Shown here: piece by piece, positions 8,272-15,370 of the stretch
Numbering within the stretch: position 1 is the stretch's first letter
Layout: each line of letters begins with the position of its first letter
Assembly: GCF_003063315.1 (NCBI RefSeq)
Contig: NZ_NERV01000002.1
Span: 620,001-684,000, forward strand
Length of the DNA: 64,000 nt
DNA from: Limnohabitans sp. T6-5
GTDB taxonomy: Bacteria > Pseudomonadota > Gammaproteobacteria > Burkholderiales > Burkholderiaceae_C
Direction: 5' to 3'
Notes under the pieces: generated by a model
Database searches by the model: none
The model's input: the letters and a program-made list of their open reading frames with translations, nothing else
Told to the model about the DNA's origin: nothing
Position numbers and translations under genes: made by a program

Positions 8272-9312
8272 TCAGGGTCCGCCCATCTTTCGGGTCGCAG
8301 TTGTTGGCCTCGCCGCAGGGCCAAAATTGAAATTGATTCCGCCCATGGTTTGCTCGATCCGCTCACGCTCGCGGCGAAGTTTGTCCATTTCTGTTTGATG
8401 CCAAATTTTCATGAGTTGGGCGAATTGTTGGGACAACTCGTCCGCGATCTCTTTCCATGTCTTCAAGCTGCCATCCTTGCGCAATGGTGAGGAAACACGG
8501 GTGTGAACCTGCCGCATGGCTTTCATGGGCAGTTTTGCGCGGCTGTGTGGGGCTGGCAAATAGTCTTTTTGAAACTTGGCCCCCTTGTTGAACATTTCAA
8601 TGTTAGGGCCGCGCTGGCAGTGTGCCCCGCGCTTCATCATGCCTACGCACTTCGCCCCCATGTGTTTTTGGGGGATGTTTTCGATCCCTCGGGCCTCATT
8701 GCTCCTGTGGTCAATGGTTGCTTTTTGATCAGCGTTTTTCAAGGCTTCATTGGCCATGGTTGCCCATGTCTCGCGGGTCGGGTTCAGCCATTGTTTGCCG
8801 TTCAATTCCTGAGATTTGACCGCGCCGCCTTTTTTGGGTTCTTTGCTGTTGGCGCGCTTGAACCATGTCGAAGCGTTGCGGTTCAGTCCGTCATTGATGC
8901 GCTCGGAAATCATCAGGTGGCAGTGTGGGTTGTGGTTGTCCTTGTCCGTGTGAATCGAAAAGGTGAACGGCAATTTCCCCCCCTCGCCTTTCAGGTTTGT
9001 GATTTTTTCGGCGAAGGCATGGCAAAGCGCCTTTTGTTGATCAAGGTTCAACTCTCGGGGCAAAGCGATCTCAATCTCACGATAAAGCCGCCCATTGTCT
9101 CGCTCGTAAATGTCCGCCGCTTTCCAGTAATGCGCGGGGTCTTCCTGTGGGTTGGTCTTGGGCCATTTCGGCATGTTGCCGCTGGCCGTGTAGGCGCACT
9201 CGTCGGCCTTTTTTGCATAGGCTTCTGTGCGGGTGATATAGGCACATTTAGCGCCTGCGCTGTGCCCTTCTGGCTTGCTTCCGATATTACATTGAAGATG
9301 GTAAATCGCCAT
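8272..9312 (-). CDS. MobA/MobL-type (MobQ) relaxase
   Basis: The 346-residue protein shows the MobQ relaxase pattern. The N-terminus is AIYHLQCNIGSKPEGHSAGAKCAYITR, which supplies a Tyr region for nicking. Next comes the acidic block REIEIALPREL, and then the three-histidine metal site in DNHNPHCHLMISER at about residues 126-140. The family nicks oriT and carries the strand into the recipient. The C-terminal third has a basic coiled region and no primase domain. It is divergent from the small gene at 9575, with a hairpin-rich spacer between them. Confidence 0.87.
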   Translation of the reverse strand: MAIYHLQCNIGSKPEGHSAGAKCAYITRTEAYAKKADECAYTASGNMPKWPKTNPQEDPAHYWKAADIYERDNGRLYREIEIALPRELNLDQQKALCHAFAEKITNLKGEGGKLPFTFSIHTDKDNHNPHCHLMISERINDGLNRNASTWFKRANSKEPKKGGAVKSQELNGKQWLNPTRETWATMANEALKNADQKATIDHRSNEARGIENIPQKHMGAKCVGMMKRGAHCQRGPNIEMFNKGAKFQKDYLPAPHSRAKLPMKAMRQVHTRVSSPLRKDGSLKTWKEIADELSQQFAQLMKIWHQTEMDKLRRERERIEQTMGGINFNFGPAARPTTATRKMGGP

Positions 9313-9375
9313 ATTATCCCGCCGCGCGTCTGATTATTTCCATGGGGTGTCGGGGCCTTGCCCTGACCGCGACGA

Positions 9376-9441
9376 AAAACCACGAAGTGGTTTTGAAGTT
9401 TCTAGTGGAGCGAAGCGAAACGGCCCGAAGGGAGAAACTTC
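9376..9441. other. Candidate origin of transfer (oriT)
   Basis: In the 262-base gap between the relaxase start and a small divergent gene lie a perfect hairpin AAAACCAC-GAA-GTGGTTTT (9376-9394) and an inverted repeat GAAGTTTCT (9395-9403) / AGAAACTTC (9433-9441). Origins of transfer usually lie beside the relaxase gene and contain such repeats with the nic site just outside one arm. No nic consensus was matched. Confidence 0.5.
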
Positions 9442-9574
9442 TAGGTGCGCTCTTCCTTTTGTCAGAGATAGTGAGGATATTTTTGATTAGCATGATTTTT
9501 ATGGGGCTTGACTTATTGAGAGGCTTTAACTAAGTTAAATAGATATTGATAAATAAGTCAAGCGGGGGATATTC

Positions 9575-9826
9575 ATGAACTACGATGAAAAGTTAAAAGC
9601 AGCCGAGGAAAAATTGAAAAAAGCCGAAACGACTTTTAAAAGATTAAAAGCGTTAAATGATAAAAAGACACGCACCGAAGAGACACGAAAAAAGGTTTTG
9701 GCAGGTGCGGCGTTATTGAACTTCATGAGTAAAACAACGGATGAAAAAACAAAAAATTATCTCATTGAATTGCTCAAACGCAATTTGGAACCAAAAGATT
9801 TTGAGTATTTGAATTCGAGAATTTAA
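9575..9826 (+). CDS. Small TraD-like/MobC-like mobilization accessory protein
   Basis: The 83-residue protein is a charged coiled coil (residues 3-45) followed by TRKKVLAGAALLNFMSK and a C-terminal helix. This resembles the small TraD proteins encoded beside MobQ relaxases, which have the pattern RK-T-R-KI-LGAL. Such proteins assist the relaxosome at oriT. A GGGGGA ribosome-binding site precedes the ATG. The position, divergent from the relaxase across the candidate oriT, supports this role; the family assignment is by eye. Confidence 0.5.
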   Translation: MNYDEKLKAAEEKLKKAETTFKRLKALNDKKTRTEETRKKVLAGAALLNFMSKTTDEKTKNYLIELLKRNLEPKDFEYLNSRI

Positions 9827-9904
9827 ATTTTTCTTTTACCCCATGCCCGCCCCTTTTTCACACGGGGCGAGTTTGACAATGCACGCGCAGAGGCTGGGCT
9901 TGGG

Positions 9905-10138
9905 GTGGCTTCTGGCGCAGATTACAACCGCTGGGAACGTAGCCGTGTAAAACATGGGGCAAATCACTATGGCGCCAAACTATATGTCAGTGATATTGTT
10001 AACTATGGAGCTTCTAAAGGCGGTAATTCAGGAAACCCAGCTTCTCGCGCTGGTAACCCCAACGATCCGTCCTTTGTTGGACCAAAGCCGCAGGGCGGTG
10101 CTGGGAATACCAGTGGAGATGAAACAGCCAAAGGCTAA
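9905..10138 (+). CDS. Glycine/asparagine-rich protein of unknown function, start uncertain
   Basis: A 77-residue reading frame can start at GTG 9905, but the frame is open back to 9827 without any ATG and the upstream codons read like protein (FFTRGEFDNARAEAGLG). It contains GADYNRWERSRVKHGANHYGAK and a Gly/Asn/Pro-rich tail. It may be the 3' remnant of a larger gene, or a small gene with an unusual start. A strong terminator follows seven bases after the stop. I do not recognise it. Confidence 0.35.
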   Translation: MASGADYNRWERSRVKHGANHYGAKLYVSDIVNYGASKGGNSGNPASRAGNPNDPSFVGPKPQGGAGNTSGDETAKG

Positions 10139-10144
10139 AAAACT

Positions 10145-10166
10145 AATCCCGCCATTTGGCGGGATT
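10145..10166. terminator. Bidirectional terminator in the mobile element
   Basis: AATCCCGCC-ATTT-GGCGGGATT is followed by TTTTT on one side and preceded by an A run on the other. It sits between the convergent reading frames ending at 10138 and 10169. Confidence 0.85.
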
Positions 10167-10168
10167 TT

Positions 10169-10567
10169 TTATTTGGAATGTTTCGGTTTGAGGTTTCGTT
10201 TGGCTCGCGCTTCATCTTCTTTTTTATGCAATAATTTTGTTCTAGCCTCGTCATCTTTCCCGAATTGATGGGCTTCGTGGTTGGGGCAGGCTTTGATTTC
10301 TTCGCGGAGGGTGATGGCGAGGTCTTTCCAGGCTTCCATGGCAGATTGCCAGTCTGCGACGACGGCATTGGCTTCGGCGAGGGCGGCTTCGGCTTGTTCA
10401 AGACGTTCGGCCATTTGATTCATGCGGATTCTGGCGATGGCGGGGTCCACTCCTCCACCTCCACTCCTTCGCGCTGGCGTTGAATTCGCAATGTTTAAGC
10501 CTTCTTGTTTGGCGGTCAAGGTTTCATATAAGGCCGCATTGATCAATCGTTGGTTGAGTTCGCTCAC
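10169..10567 (-). CDS. Coiled-coil protein of unknown function
   Basis: The 132-residue hydrophilic protein has an N-terminal helical part, a Gly-rich bend (RRSGGGGVDPAIARI), a coiled coil (about residues 48-92, MAERLEQAEAALAEANAVVADW) and a very basic tail. It has a good ATG and ends at a terminator. In this element it lies between the relaxase side and the RepL-like gene, so a role in maintenance or transfer is possible. I do not recognise the family. Confidence 0.6.
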   Translation of the reverse strand: MSELNQRLINAALYETLTAKQEGLNIANSTPARRSGGGGVDPAIARIRMNQMAERLEQAEAALAEANAVVADWQSAMEAWKDLAITLREEIKACPNHEAHQFGKDDEARTKLLHKKEDEARAKRNLKPKHSK

Positions 10568-10725
10568 GGTGGTGACTCCTGTAGGTAGGTGAACTTAACT
10601 TTAGCATCAATGGATTCTTCGCCCCGTTAGATAAATCACTTTTTAACGTGTTTTACAGGGCTTGGCAGTCTTGCAGTGGCTTACCCCTTGGCGGGCGTAG
10701 AAGTCGGCTAATGGGTCGGGGGAAA

Positions 10726-10867
10726 AGGGCTCGCGCCCTCTTGGTCTCTTCGAGCCCAATTCACCCCGAAGGCTTCGCCTTCTTTGGTTTTGAATTTCTT
10801 CTTCTCCACAAAAAAGACAGGCGTAGCCTGTCGGGGTGAGGAGCATAGCGACGAGGGCGCGAGCCCT
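10726..10867. repeat. 142-nt multi-branched inverted-repeat structure in a gene-free stretch
   Basis: The outer arms AGGGCTCGCGCCCTC (10726-10740) and GAGGGCGCGAGCCCT (10853-10867) are perfect 15-bp inverted repeats. Inside are TCACCCCGA (10761-10769) with TCGGGGTGA (10831-10839), and the hairpins GAAGGC-TTC-GCCTTC (10768-10782) and GACAGGC-GTA-GCCTGTC (10816-10832). It occupies the roughly 300-base gap 10568-10867, where I see no convincing gene. It could be a single-strand origin, a structured RNA or a recombination substrate. Confidence 0.6.
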
Positions 10868-11158
10868 TTATAGTGCTTTATGTGATCGCTTTTTAAGTTT
10901 GATGCCAGCCTTTTTCATCAATAATTCCTTTTCTATTTTTGCCAAATTGAAATATCTTATGATTGAATGCGTGCCGTACATTGAAGAATAGTTAACAATA
11001 ACTTTATCCTCTTGATTTCCAGACTCATTAAGCCATTGCGAAAAACTTCCACGATTTCCCTGATTTCCAAAACTTAAAATTTTCTCATTCCCTTTTATTT
11101 GAATTCTGTTATTTAATTCGGATGGTGTTTTAATATCGCTAAATTTTACTTTTTTCAT
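10868..11158 (-). CDS. Small basic protein of unknown function downstream of the RepL-like gene
   Basis: The 96-residue protein starts MKKVKFSDIKTPSELNNRI at 11158; an upstream in-frame ATG inside the neighbouring gene is less likely. It is rich in Lys, Asn and Ser, AT-rich in codon use, and ends KKRSHKAL. It lies ten bases after the RepL-like gene on the same strand, so the two are probably co-transcribed. No family is recognised. Confidence 0.6.
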   Translation of the reverse strand: MKKVKFSDIKTPSELNNRIQIKGNEKILSFGNQGNRGSFSQWLNESGNQEDKVIVNYSSMYGTHSIIRYFNLAKIEKELLMKKAGIKLKKRSHKAL

Positions 11159-11168
11159 ATTGACACCC

Positions 11169-11744
11169 TCAAAATTTTCTGTCTGTTTGAATATCTGTTT
11201 TTTTAGCCACCTTGCGCGCAATGCGTTTTGCTACGGGTGCTTTTTCTGGGGCTTTTGCTCTGAATGGGCGCTTTGTTTTTATGTCCTGTTTGGCTAGAAC
11301 ATCATGGCTGAGCGCCGCTTGTTCTTCAAATTTTTCACCAACGGTTTTGCCTTTGCCCTTCAAAAAAAGATCAAAGTTCACGAACTCATTTCCGTGTTCG
11401 TCCTTCACAAAAATGCCAGCTTTTAATAATTTATTCCATGACTTTGAGACATTTGAAGAGTCCATGCCCAACTCTGCGCCGATGGATTTTTGTTTGATAC
11501 TTAATTGATTGCCATAGGTCATTTTATGTAAAACGGCAAACAAAACGCGCATATCATTCATGAAGAATTTATGCTTTTTCAAAACAGCGTCAAAGTTTGC
11601 GCCGAATAACATAACGAATTCGACTTGACTTTTTACCCTCGTTTCACCGATGAAAATAGTGGCATCGCCTTTAATAGCATCAACGACACTTTGAACTCTA
11701 TCTTTATCGGTCGAAACCTTAACGCAACTTGATTTTTTTACCAT
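11169..11744 (-). CDS. RepL-like winged-helix plasmid replication protein
   Basis: The 191-residue protein has a central winged-helix region (about residues 60-120): MNDMRVLFAVLHKMTYGNQ, then IGAELGMDSSNVSKSWNKLL, then GIFVKDEHGNEFVNFDLFLKG. This pattern matches replication initiators of the RepL/MarR-like type found on small plasmids. The C-terminus is Lys/Ala-rich and probably binds DNA non-specifically. Two palindromes lie 75-115 bases upstream of the start. It may allow the excised element to replicate, which is unusual cargo for so small an integrating element. It could instead be a transcriptional regulator. Confidence 0.6.
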   Translation of the reverse strand: MVKKSSCVKVSTDKDRVQSVVDAIKGDATIFIGETRVKSQVEFVMLFGANFDAVLKKHKFFMNDMRVLFAVLHKMTYGNQLSIKQKSIGAELGMDSSNVSKSWNKLLKAGIFVKDEHGNEFVNFDLFLKGKGKTVGEKFEEQAALSHDVLAKQDIKTKRPFRAKAPEKAPVAKRIARKVAKKTDIQTDRKF

Positions 11745-11818
11745 GTATATCCCCCTTTAAATGGTTATAGATAACCTAAAATAGGGCATGGGTACCAATT
11801 TGTCAAATTTTTGAAAAA

Positions 11819-11857
11819 TTGGTGCGGGCACCAACTGAAATTGGCGTGCGCACCAAT
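11819..11857. repeat. Paired palindromes upstream of the RepL-like gene, candidate origin or operator
   Basis: TTGGTGCGGGCACCAA (11819-11834) and ATTGGCGTGCGCACCAAT (11840-11857) are adjacent palindromes with centres about 22 bases apart, preceded by a related half site GGTACCAATTT at 11791. The surrounding 11745-12039 stretch is AT-rich and gene-free. The spacing and position suit a replication origin or an autoregulatory operator bound by the RepL-like protein. Confidence 0.55.
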
Positions 11858-12039
11858 TTTTCTTAATCTTCGAAAAAACAAGAAAACCCAATAACCATGC
11901 GGGTTACGGGACGATTTTCATGATAAAACGGGACCTTTGTCTTATGTCTCTTGTATTTCTTTTGGCTCTTTTCTTTTTGAGTTGTGTTATTTTCAGAAAA
12001 ATAACCTCGTTAATTTTTTGGAAAAAAATAAATGAGGCA

Positions 12040-13467
12040 TCATGACTTGTTGAGTCGTTTTTTGCGCTCATTCTGGATATTCCAGCGCCTCAAAAATGCC
12101 TGATATTTGGGGTCTTCCAGTCTCAGGGCTTCAAGATCAAATGAATAACGCACACGGTTCAGGGTGTCGCGCAATTGAGCCAATCCCATGCCGTGGGTGT
12201 AGGTCTGGAAATGCATGTTCTGGACCTGAACGCCTTCGTGTCCAGTGATCTGCATGGCGTGGGCGGGGTTTGCGTCTGCGTTGTGGAGTCGCGTGATAAT
12301 TGTGGAACGGGTGCTGTGGAAGACTTTTAGGCGGTCTGTAATCCCCAAATCATCCAGCCATAGGGCGAACTGTCGGGCGGCGTTCTTTCCGTAGCCGTTA
12401 TTACCGTCTACAAGGTGGGGAAACAGTCGTTCAGCACCTGCCCCCCTCACCTGCTCCGCATAGGCCAAAAATCCCAGATCAATCAAGGTTTGATGGATGG
12501 GAACAATGCGGCCCTCTGTGCTGGTCTTTGTTTCTTTGAACTCCATGACCTGATCCCCGTCAATCATGCGGACTTGTTCAATGGGCAGGCCTGCGATTTC
12601 GTTCAATCGTGCCCCTGAATACAGGGCCACCAGTGGAATCCAATAGTGATCAGGCTTTGGCATGGCTTTGGGGTAGCCTGCGCCAAAAATGGCTTTCAGG
12701 TCGTCATCGCTGAACGATTTCCAATGCTCTTGTTTTTTCTTTAATTTGCCCTTGGTGCTGATCAGCAAGCCTTCCACGGGGCTGGCTTGGTGCTGGCTGT
12801 GGCCGTTGCCAATGCACCAATTGAAAAAATCGTTCAGGAAGCCTAGGCGTTTATTGATACGGCTAGCCCCTGCCCCTTTGTTCATTTCGTGGTTTTTCCA
12901 CTGGACAAGGGTGGGCTTGTCGAACAGGTTTACTTCCAAGTCCCCTAATAGGCCCTTGAACTCGTCGAACAAAAGCCCCTTTTCGTAGAGTGTGCGCTTG
13001 GCGTTGTCGTGCTGTTTCTCGGCCAAATAGCCCTTAATGGCTTCGCTGAACACCATGGAGCGGGCCACGGGGCGTTTGAGGAGTTCGGGCAGGGGTTGGG
13101 CTGGCCTGCCCATGTTCATGGCTTCTTGTAGCGGCGGAAGTCGGCCATTTATCGCTTTATAAGCTTCGATGGCCTCGATCATGCGGGCGTGATCCTCTGC
13201 GCCGTCCGCTTTCATGATGCCCCTGGACAAGTCCAACTCGAATTTGTTGGCGATGCCGTCGAGGTTGGGGATTTTTGTGGGCTGGTTCATGGCGCGTTGT
13301 CGTTCAAAGGCTTCGTTGAACTTTAACGCAAGGATACGGGCGAGACTGGGGGATTTTGTGCCTAGGCTGTGGAGGGTCTCGCACAGTCTGCCTTCTGCGC
13401 TACGGTAGTAGACGCGAAGGCAATAAACACCATGACGGTTAATTTTGAGTCTTGGAACCTTGATCAC
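12040..13467 (-). CDS. int: Tyrosine recombinase/integrase of the mobile element
   Basis: The 475-residue protein has an arm-binding N-terminus, a SAM-like core-binding domain (about residues 150-230) and a catalytic domain. The catalytic motifs are YSGARLNEIAGL (Arg), HSTRSTIITRL (His-x-x-Arg), ITGHEG and the nucleophile Tyr in FQTYTHGMG near residue 435. It starts with GTG at 13467 (MIKVPRLK), 75 bases from the right repeat, and reads away from it, the usual arrangement for integrases of tRNA-targeting islands. It should catalyse integration at the tRNA-His 3' end. Confidence 0.92.
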   Translation of the reverse strand: MIKVPRLKINRHGVYCLRVYYRSAEGRLCETLHSLGTKSPSLARILALKFNEAFERQRAMNQPTKIPNLDGIANKFELDLSRGIMKADGAEDHARMIEAIEAYKAINGRLPPLQEAMNMGRPAQPLPELLKRPVARSMVFSEAIKGYLAEKQHDNAKRTLYEKGLLFDEFKGLLGDLEVNLFDKPTLVQWKNHEMNKGAGASRINKRLGFLNDFFNWCIGNGHSQHQASPVEGLLISTKGKLKKKQEHWKSFSDDDLKAIFGAGYPKAMPKPDHYWIPLVALYSGARLNEIAGLPIEQVRMIDGDQVMEFKETKTSTEGRIVPIHQTLIDLGFLAYAEQVRGAGAERLFPHLVDGNNGYGKNAARQFALWLDDLGITDRLKVFHSTRSTIITRLHNADANPAHAMQITGHEGVQVQNMHFQTYTHGMGLAQLRDTLNRVRYSFDLEALRLEDPKYQAFLRRWNIQNERKKRLNKS

Positions 13468-13490
13468 TCGGGAACCTTAGTCGGGAACCC
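13466..13490. promoter_or_regulatory. Right-end copies of the candidate integrase arm sites
   Basis: ACTCGGGAAC and TCGGGAACCC occur in tandem 15 bases apart at the integrase start, matching the left-end palindrome at 8185-8205. They could bind the integrase and also block its own promoter. Confidence 0.4.
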
Positions 13491-13541
13491 GTCGAGACCA
13501 TTTAGGCCAAAAACACTCTCAAAATCAACAAGTTAGAAAAC

Positions 13542-13559
13542 TTGGGGTGGCTGATGGGG
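13542..13559 (-). repeat. Right attachment repeat, junction between the integrative element and the prophage
   Basis: This 18-bp copy is identical to 8080-8097. Identity to the inferred tRNA-His 3' end continues a few bases further here (GAGCCCCATC on the minus strand), but the T-loop and the rest of the tRNA are missing, so this too is not the functional gene. It probably also serves as the left attachment site of the prophage. Confidence 0.8.
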
Positions 13560-13674
13560 CTCATATCGCCAGTATTTAAGCGCCTTTCAAGGCATCAATG
13601 CACCGGATACCAACAAAAATACCAACAAATTTTGATTCCTTTGATGAATCAGCTTGCAATTTCAAAAACCTGCA

Positions 13675-13965
13675 TCAAGCGTGCATTGCCGTCAGTACCA
13701 ACGGCGTCACCACCGGGCGCGGCTGCTGGTTGGCCTGCCACAAATCGTAGGCGCTTTGCAGGCCCAACCACAGCTCGGCACTGGTGCCCAACAAAGCGGA
13801 CAGCCGCAACGCCATATCAGCCGACACGCTGGCATGGCCGTGCAAGATGCGCGACAGATAGGCCCGCGTCACATTCAGCTGCGCTGCGGCCTGCGTCACA
13901 CTGACATCGGCCAACCACTCTTGCAGCACTGCACCGGGATGGGGGGGGTTGTACATACGGCTCAT
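13675..13965 (-). CDS. higA: HigA-family antitoxin (XRE-type)
   Basis: The 96-residue protein begins with the family signature PPHPGAVLQEWL. It contains a helix-turn-helix (VTQAAAQLNVTRAYLSRILHG) and the conserved MALRLSALLGTSAELWLGLQSAYDLW. HigA binds and neutralises the HigB mRNA interferase and represses the pair. It lies 14 bases downstream of the toxin gene, in the usual toxin-first order of higBA. Confidence 0.92.
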   Translation of the reverse strand: MSRMYNPPHPGAVLQEWLADVSVTQAAAQLNVTRAYLSRILHGHASVSADMALRLSALLGTSAELWLGLQSAYDLWQANQQPRPVVTPLVLTAMHA

Positions 13966-13979
13966 GATGTGGTCCTTTT

Positions 13980-14258
13980 TCAGTGGTAATCCTGGTAGTC
14001 AACAATTTCGGCGCCCGCGCTGTCAAACCGGAAAGTCAGGCGCCAATTGCCATTCACAGTCACCGCCCAATGCCCGGCCAAAACGCCCTTGAGTGGGTGC
14101 AACTTCCAGCCAGGAACAGCCATGTCTTGGGCGCTGCTGGCCCGGTCCAGTGCACCGAGCTGAATTTGCAGTTTGTTGGCATGGTCGGGCCGTATGCCCG
14201 CCTTGCTGCCCGTCTTGAAAAAGGCTTCAAGGCCCTTGTGCTGGAAACTCAGAATCAT
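13980..14258 (-). CDS. higB: HigB-family toxin (RelE-like mRNA interferase)
   Basis: The 92-residue protein starts MILSFQHKGLEAFFKTGSKAGI and ends with WRLTFRFDSAGAEIVDYQDYH, the HigB/RelE core with its conserved basic residues. LHPLKGVLAGHWAVTVNGNWRL is the typical central block. It cleaves mRNA in the ribosome when HigA is lost. The ATG at 14258 is chosen because the upstream extension is not toxin-like. Two TTGTATACG repeats lie just upstream, so it is probably autoregulated. It sits at the left end of the prophage, where a stabilising module is common. Confidence 0.92.
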   Translation of the reverse strand: MILSFQHKGLEAFFKTGSKAGIRPDHANKLQIQLGALDRASSAQDMAVPGWKLHPLKGVLAGHWAVTVNGNWRLTFRFDSAGAEIVDYQDYH

Positions 14259-14265
14259 GCCCAAA

Positions 14266-14287
14266 TTGTATACGGGTTGTATACGAA
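14266..14287 (-). promoter_or_regulatory. higBA operator/promoter with tandem TTGTATACG
   Basis: TTGTATACGGG and TTGTATACGAA are direct repeats 11 bases apart, one helical turn, immediately upstream of higB. On the gene strand TACAAT overlaps one repeat as a likely -10. The core GTATAC is shared with the prophage-wide operators described separately, but the outer bases differ. Confidence 0.55.
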
Positions 14288-14449
14288 GCACCAAACAGCA
14301 TTCAACCACCACAATTTTCAGGCCTTCACCTGAACTTTCAGGAAACGGCAGAAACCCGTTAAATCCGCCAGCGGCGGGGCGCCGATCCCAGTCGAGTCTC
14401 AATACAAGCATGACACCATAACCCCGTCGCTCGTTGCGGAAGACGCCTC

Positions 14450-14529
14450 AAAGCCCTTGATTCTTGATCCTCTACCCCCGAAAGGGGGAGCACGCCGCAA
14501 CGTGGAGGGTCAAGACTCAAGGGCTTTTT
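14450..14529 (+). terminator. Long hairpin with T run ahead of the first Rha gene
   Basis: AAAGCCCTTGATTCTTGATC... at 14450-14472 pairs with 14505-14527 over about 23 positions with two imperfect pairs, enclosing a CCCCC-GAAA-GGGGG hairpin, and is followed by TTTTT. It can act as a terminator or as an attenuator in the leader of the gene starting at 14571. Confidence 0.7.
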
Positions 14530-14570
14530 GTTTGGCAACTGTGGGCGACTCCAACTCACTGGGGACCACC

Positions 14571-15062
14571 ATGCTTGACCTTTCCGAATTCGTCACTCTC
14601 AACAACGAAACCCTCGTCACTGACAGCCGCCGTGTGGCAAAGCACTTCAAGCGAGCACACAAAAACGTGCTGCGTGCCTTTGATGCCATGGAATGCACCA
14701 CTGAATTCAACCGGCTCAATTTTGAGCCGCGAGATTTCACAGACTCACGCGGCAAACAACAACGCGAAATATGGATGACCAAAGACGGCTTCATCTTCCT
14801 GGTTATGGGTTTCACAGGCTCCGAGGCTGCCAAGATCAAAGAAGCCTACATCACCGCCTTCAACACCATGGCCGACCAGCTCACTCGCATTCAGAACACC
14901 CTTTGGCGTCAGATGCTTGACCTGGAACGCCGAGATGCAAACAGCCAGTCATGGGCCAGCTTTGGCAGCAAGTGCATGCTGGAGCGAAAACGTGACAAGC
15001 CGCTGCTTGAAAACGAGCGCAGTTTGCTGCAAGACCGCATCCAACCCAGTCTTTTAAATTGA
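14571..15062 (+). CDS. Rha-family phage regulatory protein (short form)
   Basis: The 163-residue protein shows the pRha pattern: residues about 18-28 (RRVAKHFKRAH), VLRAFDAMECTTEFNRLNF, then WMTKDGFIFLVMGFTGSEAAKIKEAYITAFNTM. Rha proteins of lambdoid phages and related antirepressors influence lysogenic control. I start at ATG 14571, where the family homology begins. The C-terminal part is short and charged and lacks an ORF6C-like domain. It lies beside a second Rha gene on the same strand. Confidence 0.85.
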   Translation: MLDLSEFVTLNNETLVTDSRRVAKHFKRAHKNVLRAFDAMECTTEFNRLNFEPRDFTDSRGKQQREIWMTKDGFIFLVMGFTGSEAAKIKEAYITAFNTMADQLTRIQNTLWRQMLDLERRDANSQSWASFGSKCMLERKRDKPLLENERSLLQDRIQPSLLN

Positions 15063-15068
15063 CCCAAA

Positions 15069-15098
15069 TTAACCGTATACGAATAGTTTACTGATACA
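15069..15098 (+). promoter_or_regulatory. Promoter with embedded CGTATACG operator ahead of the second antirepressor
   Basis: TTAACC (15069-15074) and GATACA (15093-15098) are an 18-base-spaced promoter candidate. Between them lies CGTATACGAAT, half of the palindrome found at the immunity region and right arm. The position implies repression of the leader RNA and Rha gene by the prophage repressor in the lysogen. Promoter elements are by eye. Confidence 0.5.
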
Positions 15099-15135
15099 CT
15101 TCACAACCCATCACGGGTTGCGCTATGATCCATTC

Positions 15136-15220
15136 GCACCGTAAATAACGGTGCACGGGTTTGGAAGCCCGACGATAGGCGCACAGCAAGCCGCGCCACC
15201 ACCAGTGATGCGGCTTTTTT
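15136..15220 (+). ncRNA. Structured leader with internal terminator, upstream of the C4-like RNA
   Basis: GCACCGT-AAATA-ACGGTGC (15136-15154) is followed by CGGG-TTTGGAAG-CCCG (15156-15171). An intrinsic terminator then follows, AAGCCGC (15188-15194) with GCGGCTT and a T run ending at 15220. A transcript from the promoter at 15069 could end here as an RNA of roughly 100 bases. The loop TTTGGAAG is complementary to TTCCAA in the downstream C4-like element. Confidence 0.5.
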
Positions 15221-15245
15221 GTTTTGCGCAGCACGCTCCGTTTTT

Positions 15246-15315
15246 GGCGGGCCGTGTGGGGAGGGCGAAAGCCCTGCCGGTCCTATCCCGGTCTTCCAAC
15301 CCTGCACGGTCTGCC
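15246..15315 (+). ncRNA. C4 antisense RNA-like element
   Basis: GGCGGGCCGTG (15246-15256) pairs with CACGGTCTGCC (15305-15315) over 11 bp. It encloses AGGGC-GAAA-GCCCT (15262-15275), a CCGG/CCGG hairpin (15277-15291) and the unpaired TCTTCCAACCCTG. This architecture, and its place before an antirepressor gene, match the C4 RNA of phages P1/P7 and its relatives. The segment GTTTGGAAG at 15322-15330, about 40 bases before the Rha start, is nearly complementary to CTTCCAACC, as expected for an antisense target. A covariance-model search would confirm it. Confidence 0.6.
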
Positions 15316-15370
15316 ACCCTCGTTTGGAAGCGCGGGTGACAGGTTTTCAATCTGTTGATAGGAGCCAATC

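Larger units (their letters stand above)
8080..13559. mobile_element. Integrative mobilizable element of about 5.5 kb
   Basis: The segment between the two 18-bp repeats carries a tyrosine integrase adjacent to the right repeat, a relaxase, a small accessory gene with a candidate oriT, and a RepL-like replication protein. Its internal genes are visibly AT-richer than both flanks. It has no coupling protein or mating-pair genes, so it would depend on a helper conjugative plasmid. The direction of the integrase and repeats suggests that the tRNA-His gene originally lay to the right. Confidence 0.82.

Noticed and set aside
9342-9533. 63-codon plus-strand frame in the oriT gap
   Set aside because: It spans the hairpin-rich spacer, has no ribosome-binding site and reads hydrophobic only in its last third.
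10643-10846. 67-codon minus-strand frame and 63-codon plus-strand frame in the structured gap
   Set aside because: They consist of codons from the inverted-repeat structure, have no ribosome-binding site, and overlap each other.
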